Positions 1-9,174 of a DNA stretch of 64,000 nucleotides are shown here, piece after piece. Origin of the DNA: Paenibacillus sp. FSL K6-1330 (lineage in GTDB: Bacteria > Bacillota > Bacilli > Paenibacillales > Paenibacillaceae); contig NZ_CP150269.1 in assembly GCF_037976825.1 (NCBI RefSeq), positions 579,001-643,000 of the forward strand, read 5' to 3'. The notes under the pieces were generated by a model. The model was not told the DNA's origin. It saw only the letters and a program-made list of their open reading frames with translations, and searched no databases. The translations under genes and the position numbers were made by a program. Positions within the stretch are counted from its first letter, which is position 1, and every line of letters starts with the position of its first letter.

Positions 1-1
1 G

Positions 2-646
2 GTCTACATCTATACACCGGAAGTTGACGTGTCGACGGCTGAGGAGAACCGGGATGTGAAGCTGTATCCGGTAAGCGCCACGAAATACGGCAGATATGAA
101 GGAATGGTGGTCGAGGTCGAAGGAAGGAAACAGGTCTTTAAGGACTGGAACGGCGGAGATGGTATGCGTAAACCCGTCCTTCAATATCAGGATGTTACAG
201 GCGATGGCAAGCCGGAAGTTGTGGTGTTCTATGTGAACGGGACCGGCACGGGTCTTTACATGGGGGAGATGCATGTAGTCGATGCCGAGACTCTGAAGGA
301 AATTCCTATCGAATCATTGGAACAGGCGGTATCGAGCCATGTGCAATCCAACATTGAGAATTATGCAGACCACTTTGTGATCAAACTTTGGATCGACGGG
401 AAGGAGTATGTCGAAAGGATCGAGGATGATTCCAAGGATAAAAGCTACCTAAATGATAAGGTTGGCTTCGGGGCCGTCGTCAGACACAAACTAGCGGAAG
501 GCCAGCTTGTTACGGAAGCTGCGGGAAGCATCAGCCCTGCCGGCTTCGCTGGCGATCTCCAAATAACATACCGATTTCAAGAAGAGTTGAACCGGTTTGT
601 GGTGGATGGCATTGAATATAGTAGTCTGGAAGAATGGGGGAAGTAA
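2..646 (+). CDS. Hypothetical protein, 3' part
   Basis: The frame is already open at base 2 and runs to a TAA at 644-646, so the gene most likely begins before the window. A GTG at 29 is the first possible internal start but has no ribosome binding site. The visible part holds a DVTGDGKPEVVVF segment resembling an FG-GAP/VCBS-type calcium loop (Asp-x-Thr-Gly-Asp-Gly), which is usually found in secreted proteins. The rest is hydrophilic with alternating beta-like stretches. I do not recognise the family and assign no function. A good terminator follows at 757-784. Confidence 0.7.
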   Translation, partial: VYIYTPEVDVSTAEENRDVKLYPVSATKYGRYEGMVVEVEGRKQVFKDWNGGDGMRKPVLQYQDVTGDGKPEVVVFYVNGTGTGLYMGEMHVVDAETLKEIPIESLEQAVSSHVQSNIENYADHFVIKLWIDGKEYVERIEDDSKDKSYLNDKVGFGAVVRHKLAEGQLVTEAAGSISPAGFAGDLQITYRFQEELNRFVVDGIEYSSLEEWGK

Positions 647-1056
647 CGGTTTATTGATGTGGAACTTTAGATCTACATATAAACGCATATCTGATGAGAC
701 GTTATGAACATGGACTAGAAGCATAAATCTTGATAGAATGATGTGCTTCGCTTATCAAAAGGGTGCTACGGCGCCCTTTTTTGTGCTTTTTTAATGTCCA
801 GTCCATCCCACTTATTCCCTCCATACTCTCCAAAAAGGAACCAGAGAGAATGGAGCATATAGAACCTATGCAGGAAGAATTCAACCTCTTTCATAGGCCT
901 TTATTACCATTTACTTGAGTCTTAAGATTCCTCTAAGATAGTTAATAAACCTGACACATTTTTGCTAGGGGAAGAGAGTGATTTCGTAAGTAAACGCATT
1001 CAATGTTAAGTAATATAACAAGTCCATACCATGAGGGCTTTGAACGAGGTGTTTTT
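647..1056. other. Intergenic region, 410 bp
   Basis: No convincing gene. It holds the terminator of the preceding gene (757-784) and presumably the promoter of the kinase operon starting at 1057. Short open frames on the minus strand here have no ribosome binding site and no recognisable protein character. Confidence 0.6.
757..784 (+). terminator. Rho-independent terminator
   Basis: AAAAGGGTGC pairs with GCGCCCTTTT around a short loop, followed by a T run. It ends the gene that stops at 646. Confidence 0.8.
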
Positions 1057-2877
1057 ATGCAGCAATGGCTTGGGAAATCGCTAAAGCATAAATTGTCGTT
1101 ACTTATTATTATCGCTACGCTGGTGCCGCTGCTGTTTCTCGGTATTTTCTCTTTTAACATAGCCAAGAGTCTGACGGAGGAGAAGGCCAAGATTACAGGA
1201 ATGAATACGCTTCGGCAGCTGGAAGCTTACCTGGATACGATGGTCAAAGACGTGGAGAACATCTCGCTGTTTCTCATCGGGCATACCGGTGTTCAAGCCT
1301 ATCTGAAGACCGAGCAAAGCAACTATGTCCAGCAGACGACGGTTATTAATTTTTTGACGAATCTGGCCTTTTCCAAAGATTATATCGCCAACATCATTGT
1401 CGAACCGCTCGGCAGCAAAGATGCGATCTCGCACAAATCCTTGGTACGCTCCGAGTTCCGGAATATTACCGAAGTGGTCCCCGGTTATTACGAGCATCAT
1501 CCCAAATGGTGGTCCTTTGTGCATCGGCAGTGGACTTTTGAAGGCGTTAGGAAAGTCATTACGTTGGCCAGACCGATCCGGAGCACGGATAAATATAAGC
1601 CGATCGGGAATCTGCAGATCAACCTGGATCAGGGCGTCATTGCTAACCAATTCCGGCAGGCCGTCCTGGAGAAGACCGGGTTTGTCCTTCTTCTTGATGA
1701 GAATAACCGGATTATCGCCGGTCCGCCGGATATGGAGACCAATCTTACACTTGCAGACTATTATCCTTCGATTGGAGAGTTTGAGGGGCTCAGCGGAAAT
1801 ATAGACTATGGCGAGGGGAGCAACAAGAAGACCATTCTCTATAAGAAAATGTCCAGCGTGAACTGGAAACTGGTCGGCATCATACCCTCACAGGAATACC
1901 GTTCCCAGAACCAATACTTCATCAAATTGACGGCGGTTGCCGTCACCGTGGCTATACTGCTTGCCATTATACTGGTTCTTTTCCTTATCCAGAAAATTAC
2001 GAATCCGCTGTCCGTGCTAACGAAGTTTCTCAAGAATTCAAGCCCGGAAGAGCCGCTGCCTGCGCTCCCGGTTAAGACGGTCGATGAGGTCGGGCAGCTC
2101 ATTATCAGTTACAACCGGCTCAGCTCCCGGATTGTGAAGCTTACCGACGAAGTGAAGCTGAACGAGTCGTTGAAGAAAGAGGCGGATATGCATGCGCTGC
2201 AGGTGCAGATTAATCCGCATTTCCTCTACAATACGCTGTCATCCATCCATTGGCTGGCACTGATGAACCAGGATGTGAAAATCGCCGAGATGGTGGGATC
2301 GCTCAGCGATTTCCTGAGGTTCAGTCTCAATAACGGGCAGGAATATTGCACGATTCAGCAGGAAATTATGCATGTCCGTCATTACGTGAATATCCAAACC
2401 ATCCGCTATCCGGAAAAGTTCAAGTTTGAGGTTCATGTGGAGGAAGAGCTGTATCAGCACACCATGTTAAAGCTGCTGCTGCAGCCGTTGGTTGAAAACT
2501 CCATGCTGCACGGTATTTTGAGCCGCGACGGGATGGGGACGATTACGATTCGCGGGTACCGCGAGCCTGAAGGGATCCGCTTCGTGGTGGAGGATGATGG
2601 CATCGGAATGACGACGGATCGCCTGAAATGGCTTCAGGATCAGCTGGTTGAGAATCCGCTGCAGTACGAGAAGGGGCAGACCCCGCGCGGAAGCTACGGG
2701 CTGCGCAATGTCCATAAACGGCTTCTCCTTCATTACGGCAAGGACGCGGGCTTGCGTGTGGAGAGTACGGAAGGAGTCGGAACACGTGTCATGTTTACGA
2801 TACCTGATTTACCTGAAATTCAACAATCTGAATTATCCAATAAAGGGGATGGCGACATTGAAGGTACTGATCGTTGA
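1057..2877 (+). CDS. YesM-type sensor histidine kinase
   Basis: Membrane sensor kinase of the YesM/LytS-like family (606 aa), which pairs with AraC-type response regulators to control sugar import. A first membrane helix lies at about residues 13-36, an extracellular sensor domain at about 37-285, a second helix at about 288-315, then HAMP. The His_kinase domain has QINPHFLYNT with the phospho-acceptor His388, and an ATPase domain with LLQPLVENS and DDGIGM motifs ends the protein. The frame opens at 1003, but the ATG at 1057 is preferred because GAGGT sits 7 bases before it and the membrane segment then lies at the usual distance. The 3' end overlaps the regulator gene by 20 bp. The stimulus is probably a saccharide, inferred from the following importer. 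Confidence 0.9.
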   Translation: MQQWLGKSLKHKLSLLIIIATLVPLLFLGIFSFNIAKSLTEEKAKITGMNTLRQLEAYLDTMVKDVENISLFLIGHTGVQAYLKTEQSNYVQQTTVINFLTNLAFSKDYIANIIVEPLGSKDAISHKSLVRSEFRNITEVVPGYYEHHPKWWSFVHRQWTFEGVRKVITLARPIRSTDKYKPIGNLQINLDQGVIANQFRQAVLEKTGFVLLLDENNRIIAGPPDMETNLTLADYYPSIGEFEGLSGNIDYGEGSNKKTILYKKMSSVNWKLVGIIPSQEYRSQNQYFIKLTAVAVTVAILLAIILVLFLIQKITNPLSVLTKFLKNSSPEEPLPALPVKTVDEVGQLIISYNRLSSRIVKLTDEVKLNESLKKEADMHALQVQINPHFLYNTLSSIHWLALMNQDVKIAEMVGSLSDFLRFSLNNGQEYCTIQQEIMHVRHYVNIQTIRYPEKFKFEVHVEEELYQHTMLKLLLQPLVENSMLHGILSRDGMGTITIRGYREPEGIRFVVEDDGIGMTTDRLKWLQDQLVENPLQYEKGQTPRGSYGLRNVHKRLLLHYGKDAGLRVESTEGVGTRVMFTIPDLPEIQQSELSNKGDGDIEGTDR

Positions 2878-4429
2878 TGATGAAGTGATCATTCGAAATG
2901 GTCTGAGTACAGTGATCAATTGGGCCGATAACGGCTTTACGGTGCTGACGCCCGCGGCTTCAGCGGAGGAAGCCCTTCAGCGTATTCCTGTTGAAATGCC
3001 CGAAATTATTTTTACCGATATTCGCATGACAGGCTTGAGCGGACTGGATATGGCACATGAAGTCAAGCAGCAGTATCCCGAGATCGAAATCATTGTTATA
3101 TCGGGATATGATGAATTTTCATATGCGCAGCAGGCGATGCGGGAAGGCGTAAGTGACTATTTGCTGAAGACGAGCAGACCCGGGGAAATTATTGAGGCTG
3201 CTGTCCAAGCCAGGGAACGGCTGTTACAGCGAAGGCTTACACAAGCGAAGGGAAGGGCGCAGGAGTTGGTAGTCAGCCGGGGTTTCCTGAGAAGGCTGCT
3301 TGCTTCCGGCACTCCGCTGGACGAGCATGCCGAGGCCGAATTGTGTGAGCGATACCCGGAGCTGCGTTTGGAATCGAACGGCTCGGTGCTGCAGATCTGG
3401 ATGCTGTCGGTATATCCGCTGCATCCAGAAGAAGAGGAACAATCGAACGTTAGCGAGCTGCATCGATTAATCGGCACGGAGTTGGCCGAAGTGCTGCAAT
3501 GTGCGTGGCTGGAATGGAACGGCTCCCTGCTTCTGTTGGTGCGGGCAGAGCCGAGTAATGGCTGGGGGCGGGTAGATTCCGCTCTGCGGAAAATGGAATC
3601 CATGCACGCCTGCCGCATCAAGGCTGCCAGCGGCCGACGGGTCGCAAACGCCAGGGAGCTGCACATTGCGCTGGCTACCGCGGTAGAGGCCAGCTCCTAC
3701 GAGTGGCTGCTGCAATCGGAACGGCATATCCGCTATGAAGATATCGAAGGACGTACAGGCATCCGCACGGTCTGTTCGATGGAAGAAGAAACCAAGCTGT
3801 CATCCCTGCTGCGTTCGGGAGAATCCGCCGACTTGCAGGCATGGGTGACGGATTTGCTGCGGCGCATCCAAAGTCAGGACCAGGCAACGCCCGGCTCGGT
3901 TCAGGCTTACCTACATTCCCTGATCGTCTCGGCACAGCGCTGGCTTATACGGGCTGCAACGTCTATCGGCTATACCAGTCCGGTGAAAGTGGAAGAGACG
4001 TACGATATCCGCGAGTTGACCAAGGATCCGGAGAAGGTGCTGGTCGATTCGCTCGGGCTCATCATGAAGGAGTACCGTGATATGGTGTCGACGACAAGTC
4101 CCGTCCAGCGAGCGATCTCCTTCATTCATGAGCATCTGGGACAGAGCTTGTCTCTCCAACAAGTGGCCAAGCATGTTCATATGAACCCCAACTATTTCAG
4201 CGAGATGTTCAAGAAGGAAACCGGGCAGAATTATATCGAATTCGTGACCCAGGCGAAACTGCGAAAAGCGATGCACCTGCTGCGGGAAACGCCAGCCAAA
4301 ATCAGTGAAATCGCGAATGAAATCGGCTATGAGGATATTAAGTATTTTAACCGCCTGTTCAAGAAATGGACAGGACAAACCCCGTCGGAGTATCGGGCAA
4401 ATCCTGAATTTTGTCCCTCTATCGACTGA
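2858..4429 (+). CDS. YesN-type response regulator, AraC output
   Basis: Response regulator (523 aa) with a receiver domain at residues 1-120 (acidic pocket IVDDE, phospho-acceptor Asp54 in FTDIRM), a long middle region, and a C-terminal pair of AraC helix-turn-helices (about 410-510, ending in the typical FNRLFKKWTGQTPSEYR signature). I choose the TTG at 2858: it starts the protein at MKVLIVDDE as in relatives, and AAAGGGG lies 9 bases upstream. An ATG at 2849 would touch the ribosome binding site. The gene overlaps the kinase, so translation is probably coupled. It is expected to activate the importer at 4528-7662. Confidence 0.9.
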   Translation: MKVLIVDDEVIIRNGLSTVINWADNGFTVLTPAASAEEALQRIPVEMPEIIFTDIRMTGLSGLDMAHEVKQQYPEIEIIVISGYDEFSYAQQAMREGVSDYLLKTSRPGEIIEAAVQARERLLQRRLTQAKGRAQELVVSRGFLRRLLASGTPLDEHAEAELCERYPELRLESNGSVLQIWMLSVYPLHPEEEEQSNVSELHRLIGTELAEVLQCAWLEWNGSLLLLVRAEPSNGWGRVDSALRKMESMHACRIKAASGRRVANARELHIALATAVEASSYEWLLQSERHIRYEDIEGRTGIRTVCSMEEETKLSSLLRSGESADLQAWVTDLLRRIQSQDQATPGSVQAYLHSLIVSAQRWLIRAATSIGYTSPVKVEETYDIRELTKDPEKVLVDSLGLIMKEYRDMVSTTSPVQRAISFIHEHLGQSLSLQQVAKHVHMNPNYFSEMFKKETGQNYIEFVTQAKLRKAMHLLRETPAKISEIANEIGYEDIKYFNRLFKKWTGQTPSEYRANPEFCPSID

Positions 4430-4442
4430 ATTATATCCCCTA

Positions 4443-4456
4443 TGTAAGCGTTATAT
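4443..4456 (+). promoter_or_regulatory. cre-like site upstream of sugar importer
   Basis: TGTAAGCGTTATAT matches 12 of 14 positions of the CcpA box TGWAANCGNTNWCA. It lies 72 bp before the solute-binding protein ATG, which fits catabolite repression. Prediction from pattern only. Confidence 0.4.
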
Positions 4457-4527
4457 CCTTTTATATACTTGGACTAATCATCTTAAGACGCTTCATCATT
4501 TTCGTATATTAAAAAGGGGGATTGACC

Positions 4528-5853
4528 ATGAGACCAAAACGTAAAATAGGTCTTGTTCTGCTGATGATGTCACTGGTCCTTGCAGCTTGCGGAGGCGGGC
4601 AAAGCAAAGAGCAGGCGGGAGGAAATGAGAGTAATCAAGAGAAGGTCAAGCTGACAATCTGGCATAACTTTGCCGGTGATGACCTGCGTGCAAAATCAGT
4701 CCGAAGCTTTATCGATCAGTTTGCTCAGGACCATCCTGAAGTTACGCTCGATGCACAAGCGATTCCACCGGACGGTTACCGTCAACGTCTGAGTACGGTT
4801 GCGGCTGCGAATGAAATGCCGGATGTATTCTTCGTATATGCAGGAAGTCAGTCAGCTGAACTTCATCAGGCGAAACTGCTTCAGCCGATTACAGAGGTGC
4901 TCGATGCGCATTCGGATTGGAAGGATAAATTCCTGCCGGGAGCGTTTGATCCATACGAGTTCGAGGACGGCCAGATCTACTCTGCTCCACTAGGCATGTC
5001 CGCAACTTCGATTCTCTACTACAACAAAGCATTGTTTGACAAACATAACGTAAAAGTTCCAACGACTTGGGAAGAAATGATGGCGGCGGTTAAAACATTC
5101 AATGATAACGGCATTACGCCGATCGCACTCGGAAACAAAGCGCCATGGGTTGCGCAATCCACCATTATCGGATCGATTGCCGACCGTGTGACAGGCACCG
5201 AATGGTTCAAGAAAGCGGCAGCACAGGATGGCGCGAAATTTACCGATCCTGAGTTTATCGAAGCGCTTGGATATTTCAAAGAGCTGGTAGATAACAAAGC
5301 CTTCCAGGAAGGCGCGAACAGCATCGACAACACGCAAGCCGAGCAGTATTTCATCCAAGGAAATGCAGCGATGATGATCAGCGGTGCATGGACACTCACG
5401 AACCTGGCGGCTTCTTCTTCGGAGGAGCAAATGAAGGATATTGAAGTGACGACATTGCCTTCGATCCCGGGCGGTAAAGGTGAGGCTAACACCATCTCCG
5501 GCGGAGCTGGCGGCGGTCTGGCCCTTAGCAGCAGAACGGAAGGGAAAGCGAAAGAATTGGCGCTGGAACTGATTTATGCGGTCAGCGGACCAGAAGCGCA
5601 AAAAGCGATTGCCGAGAGCAACTCCATGGTAATGTACGATACCGAAATCGATCAGGCCAAAGTTACTTCCTTGTACTACAAAGCCTTTAACCTGGTGAAA
5701 TCCACAAGCATTACGCCGGTATACGATGCTTATCTGTCTGCAGAAGCGGCTGAAGTCATCAACAACGGTCTGCAGGAAATTATGATGGGCGGCCCCGTCG
5801 AAGGTGTGGCCCAGAAGCTACAGGATGCGCAAGCCAGATCCGCTACTCCATAA
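4528..5853 (+). CDS. Sugar ABC importer lipoprotein
   Basis: Extracellular solute-binding protein, family 1 (441 aa), the capture subunit of a carbohydrate ABC importer. Residues 1-20 are a lipoprotein signal peptide ending in LVLAAC with the lipidated Cys21. The mature part starts LTIWHNFAGDD and has the family core ILYYNKALFDKHNVKVPTTWEE. The ATG at 4528 is preferred over a TTG at 4522 because AAGGGGG lies 7 bases upstream. Two permease genes follow on the same strand. The substrate cannot be read from the sequence; an oligosaccharide is likely from the family and the YesM/YesN pair. Confidence 0.93.
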   Translation: MRPKRKIGLVLLMMSLVLAACGGGQSKEQAGGNESNQEKVKLTIWHNFAGDDLRAKSVRSFIDQFAQDHPEVTLDAQAIPPDGYRQRLSTVAAANEMPDVFFVYAGSQSAELHQAKLLQPITEVLDAHSDWKDKFLPGAFDPYEFEDGQIYSAPLGMSATSILYYNKALFDKHNVKVPTTWEEMMAAVKTFNDNGITPIALGNKAPWVAQSTIIGSIADRVTGTEWFKKAAAQDGAKFTDPEFIEALGYFKELVDNKAFQEGANSIDNTQAEQYFIQGNAAMMISGAWTLTNLAASSSEEQMKDIEVTTLPSIPGGKGEANTISGGAGGGLALSSRTEGKAKELALELIYAVSGPEAQKAIAESNSMVMYDTEIDQAKVTSLYYKAFNLVKSTSITPVYDAYLSAEAAEVINNGLQEIMMGGPVEGVAQKLQDAQARSATP

Positions 5854-5898
5854 GAAACCGTTCATCACTGCACAAGGATTAGGAGGGAGGAGGCTGCC

Positions 5899-6774
5899 AT
5901 GCCTACAGCGATGAGAAGCAAAGGATTTATAGCCATAGCTCTTCTTCCTGCGCTTCTGTTGTTTCTGATATTTGTCATTATTCCGGTCTTCTGGTCAGCT
6001 TACTACGGATTTTTCAGTTGGAAAGGGTTCGGAGACGCCACATTTATCGGTCTTGATAATTATAAAGAGATGTTCAAGGATCCGATCTTCTGGCGGGCGC
6101 TTCGAAACAACCTGATTCTGGTCGTATCATCCATTATCGGTCAGGTTCCAATCGCGTTGATTCTGGCTATTGTATTGTTCAAGAATTCGTTCTTCTCCAG
6201 GTTCATTCGGTCTGCCGTATTCATGCCGATGGTTCTCTCCACGGTTGTTGTCGGTCTCATCTGGGGTTATATTTATCATCCTCAGTTCGGAATCGCCAAC
6301 TATGTGCTGGAAATGCTCGGTCTGGAGTCATGGACCCGTGCCTGGCTGTCCGATCCAAAAGTCAACATGCTGGCGATATCAATCCCGATTAACTGGGCGA
6401 ACATCGGCCCTTATCTGGTCATCTTTATCGCAGCACTGCAAAATATTTCACCGGAGATCCATGATGCGGCCAAAATCGATGGGTCCACCGGCTGGAACAA
6501 GCTGATGCAAATCACGCTGCCGATGATCTGGAGCACGGTTGTCGTAACCATTGTGCTATGCATCTCGGGAAGCCTGAAAGCTTTTGACCATGTCATCGTC
6601 ATGACGGGTGGCGGACCGGCGCAATCGACCGAGCTGCTAGCCACTTATATGTACAACAGCACGTTCAGCGTGTACCGTTACGGTTACGGCTCCGCCGTCT
6701 CCACGATGATTATGATTGTCAGCGCCATTCTTATCGCGCTTAACTATTTCGCAACGCGCAGAAAGTCAAGTTAA
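5899..6774 (+). CDS. Sugar ABC importer permease, MalF type
   Basis: Inner-membrane permease (291 aa) with six predicted helices. The binding-protein-dependent transport signature EIHDAAKIDGSTGWNKLMQI lies at about residues 190-210; it forms the coupling helix that docks the ATPase. A strong AGGAGGGAGG precedes the ATG. It pairs with the next gene to form the channel of the importer whose binding protein is at 4528. No ATP-binding subunit is present nearby, so a shared MsmX-type ATPase elsewhere is presumed. Confidence 0.93.
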   Translation: MPTAMRSKGFIAIALLPALLLFLIFVIIPVFWSAYYGFFSWKGFGDATFIGLDNYKEMFKDPIFWRALRNNLILVVSSIIGQVPIALILAIVLFKNSFFSRFIRSAVFMPMVLSTVVVGLIWGYIYHPQFGIANYVLEMLGLESWTRAWLSDPKVNMLAISIPINWANIGPYLVIFIAALQNISPEIHDAAKIDGSTGWNKLMQITLPMIWSTVVVTIVLCISGSLKAFDHVIVMTGGGPAQSTELLATYMYNSTFSVYRYGYGSAVSTMIMIVSAILIALNYFATRRKSS

Positions 6775-6792
6775 CATGAAGGAGGGAGCGAT

Positions 6793-7662
6793 GTGAATTT
6801 ACAGACGACCGGGACCGGAAACGCCTCAGGGAAACGCGTCATCACGAAGGGGTTAACCGGGTTCGTAAAATTGCTGCTGATTGTGTATGCGATTCTTACG
6901 CTCTATCCCTTGTACTGGCTTTTTACGAGCGCGTTTAAATCGAATCAGGATTTCTTCACCAACCCTTACGGCTTGCCGAAGGAGTGGATGACCGAGAATT
7001 TATTCCGGGCATGGGAGCTTGGAAATATGGGCAGAGCGATGCTGAATTCAACGGTTGTGACGATTACAGCTGTCGTTCTGACCATCCTGCTCAGTGTACT
7101 TGCGGCATATGTATTGTCCAGATTCGAGTTTCGGTTCAAAAAGCTGGTGGTCGTGTTGTTTACGACCGGGCTGCTGATTCCGATTCACAGTACGCTGGTG
7201 CCCCTATTTATTATGATGAAAAATATCGGCCTGCTCGACACGTACGGTGCGCTCATTCTGCCTTATACGGCATTTGAGCTGCCAATCGCGATCTTCTTGG
7301 CGATGGCTTACATGTCATCCATTCCAAGAGAGATTGAAGAAGCGGCCATGATTGATGGCAGCGGCTGGTGGGGAATCTTCGGCAGAATGATTCTTCCGCT
7401 CTGTACGCCGATCGTGGCAACGATATCGATTCTGGCATTCCTTCGATTCTGGAATGACTTCTCCTTCGCACTCGTATTTATCAATACGCAAGCGCTGAAG
7501 ACGCTGCCGCTAAGTCTGTCCTTGTTCTCGGACGGCTTCGGCACGGATTACAGCTTGACGATGGGAGCGATGGCGATCGCAGTCATTCCAACGATTGTGG
7601 CCTACCTGATCTTGCAGGAGCAGATCATGAAGGGTATGGTGGCAGGGTCCATCAAAGGTTAA
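6793..7662 (+). CDS. Sugar ABC importer permease, MalG type
   Basis: Second permease (289 aa) of the importer, six predicted helices, with the coupling motif EIEEAAMIDGSGWWGIFGRM at about residues 180-200 and the MalG-like C-terminus ending MVAGSIKG. The start is GTG at 6793 behind GAAGGAGGGA. An overlapping ATG at 6791 is out of frame and meets a stop at once. It is 18 bp from the preceding permease and is followed by a terminator, so it ends the operon. Confidence 0.92.
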   Translation: MNLQTTGTGNASGKRVITKGLTGFVKLLLIVYAILTLYPLYWLFTSAFKSNQDFFTNPYGLPKEWMTENLFRAWELGNMGRAMLNSTVVTITAVVLTILLSVLAAYVLSRFEFRFKKLVVVLFTTGLLIPIHSTLVPLFIMMKNIGLLDTYGALILPYTAFELPIAIFLAMAYMSSIPREIEEAAMIDGSGWWGIFGRMILPLCTPIVATISILAFLRFWNDFSFALVFINTQALKTLPLSLSLFSDGFGTDYSLTMGAMAIAVIPTIVAYLILQEQIMKGMVAGSIKG

Positions 7663-7969
7663 ATCTTTGGTCTTAAGGAAATTCAATATTCTTAAAAGAA
7701 AGGCCTCTTCCGGTTCAAAGGAAGGGGTTTTTCGTATTATTAGGTCAACTAGGATTATTAGGTTGGTCTAATTCCGTAGTGCGGTTTGTTTAAGTACTGA
7801 AGTTGGCAAAGTTTTCGCTTCTCCCTCGAAAATATTCATGCACGATTTTCGGCTACGCTATGCCGGCATATCCAATATAATAGGAAGACAAGGACAAAGA
7901 GAGCATGAGATGATGGCTTGCAAGCGATAGCCACAGTGTACGTATATGAGATCGAGGGAGGAACCACAA
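7663..7969. other. Intergenic region, 307 bp
   Basis: Contains the importer operon terminator (7704-7733). The rest presumably holds the ada promoter, which I could not assign with confidence; a TATAAT lies near 7876. A perfect palindrome ATGCCGGCAT lies just before it. No gene seen. Confidence 0.5.
7704..7733 (+). terminator. Rho-independent terminator
   Basis: CCTCTTCC pairs with GGAAGGGG (one G-T pair) and is followed by a T run. It ends the importer operon. Confidence 0.8.
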
Positions 7970-9034
7970 GTGATATCGGCTGCGAATCAACAGGAGTATT
8001 ATCAGGCATTAGTGGAAAAGAAATCGGAGTACGAGGGCGTTTTTTATGTGGGCGTGAAGACCACGGGGGTGTTCTGCCGCCCGACATGTCCGGCCCGAAA
8101 ACCAAAAATGGAAAATTGCGAATTTTACGAGACGGCTCAAGAAGCGCTGCTTGCTTCCTTCAGGCCCTGTAAACGATGCCGTCCGCTATCACACCCCAAT
8201 CAGGTGTCCGACCTGGTCCGGCTGCTCGTTGAGGCGGTGGAAGAAAATCCGGAGAAAAGGTGGACCAACCAGGATTTTCAGAAGCTGTCCGTGGATGCTT
8301 CGACGGCGAGACGCCAATTCAAGAAGCGGTTCGGGATGACCTTCGTCGAATATGCACGGGCACGGCGGATGGGACTTGCCCTGAAGCAAATCCGGGAGGG
8401 GCATGCCGTCATCGATGCGCAGCTGTCGACCGGCTACGAGTCCAGCAGTGGCTTTAGGGATGCTTTTTCGCGCATTATGGGCGCAGCGCCTACTCGATCG
8501 GGGAATAACAAGATCTTAAAAGCATCGTGGCTCGACACGCGCCTTGGACCGATGATGGCCATCGCGGATGAGGAGGCGCTGTATTTGCTCGAATTCGTGG
8601 ACCGCCGGGGCCTGGAGCGTGAGGTTGAACGCCTTAGGCTGAGAACCAAGTCGGCGATCATTCCGGGTTACACTTCTCCTATCCGTTCGATTGAGCAAGA
8701 ATTGGGTGCGTATTTTGACGGGGAATTAACGGAATTTAAAACCCCCTTGTTTCTGTTAGGATCGGCATTTCAAAAAGAGGTCTGGGACCAATTATTACGG
8801 ATTCCACCTGGTCAAACGTCTTCGTATGGCGAGATCGCCGCGACGATGGGAAGACCTACCGCTTACCGCGCCGTCGCCCAAGCGAATGGGGCAAACCAGC
8901 TCGCGATTGTCATTCCATGCCATCGGGTGATCAATACGAGCGGCGAATTGGGCGGATATGGCGGAGGATTGTCGCGCAAGCAGTGGCTGCTGCATCATGA
9001 GAAATCGATGAGTGCTGCAACCATACATGAATAG
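7970..9034 (+). CDS. ada: Ada alkylation repair methyltransferase/activator
   Basis: Full-length Ada (354 aa; E. coli Ada has the same length). The N-terminal zinc domain carries Cys36, Cys40, Cys67 and Cys70 (GVFCRPTC and FRPCKRC); methylation of the first by DNA methylphosphotriesters turns Ada into an activator. An AraC-type helix-turn-helix lies at about 80-175. The C-terminal O6-methylguanine methyltransferase domain has the active Cys317 in IPCHRV. In Bacillus subtilis these functions are split into adaA and adaB; here they are fused. The start is GTG at 7970 behind GAGGGAGG; an upstream in-frame ATG (7946) has no ribosome binding site. Its terminator has been split by the IS3 element that follows. 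Confidence 0.95.
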   Translation: MISAANQQEYYQALVEKKSEYEGVFYVGVKTTGVFCRPTCPARKPKMENCEFYETAQEALLASFRPCKRCRPLSHPNQVSDLVRLLVEAVEENPEKRWTNQDFQKLSVDASTARRQFKKRFGMTFVEYARARRMGLALKQIREGHAVIDAQLSTGYESSSGFRDAFSRIMGAAPTRSGNNKILKASWLDTRLGPMMAIADEEALYLLEFVDRRGLEREVERLRLRTKSAIIPGYTSPIRSIEQELGAYFDGELTEFKTPLFLLGSAFQKEVWDQLLRIPPGQTSSYGEIAATMGRPTAYRAVAQANGANQLAIVIPCHRVINTSGELGGYGGGLSRKQWLLHHEKSMSAATIHE

Positions 9035-9102
9035 CTGTCTTCCAATACGAGCAAGGAAAGAAATTAGAGTTCTGGAAAATATATCGAGTTATGAATACGC
9101 AA

Positions 9103-9127
9103 AGCAGCCAAGCTCCTGCCTTTAAGG
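9103..9127 (+). terminator. Left half of the ada terminator, split by IS3
   Basis: AAAGCAGCC (9103-9111) has its partner GGCTGCTTT plus T run on the far side of the insertion (near 10594-10607). Joining the flanks at the AAGG duplication rebuilds a stem-loop, so the insertion sits in the loop of a former terminator. Confidence 0.7.
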
Positions 9128-9174
9128 TGAACTGTGACCCCAATTGTGGAGGATTTATAAAAAACAGCCTGAAC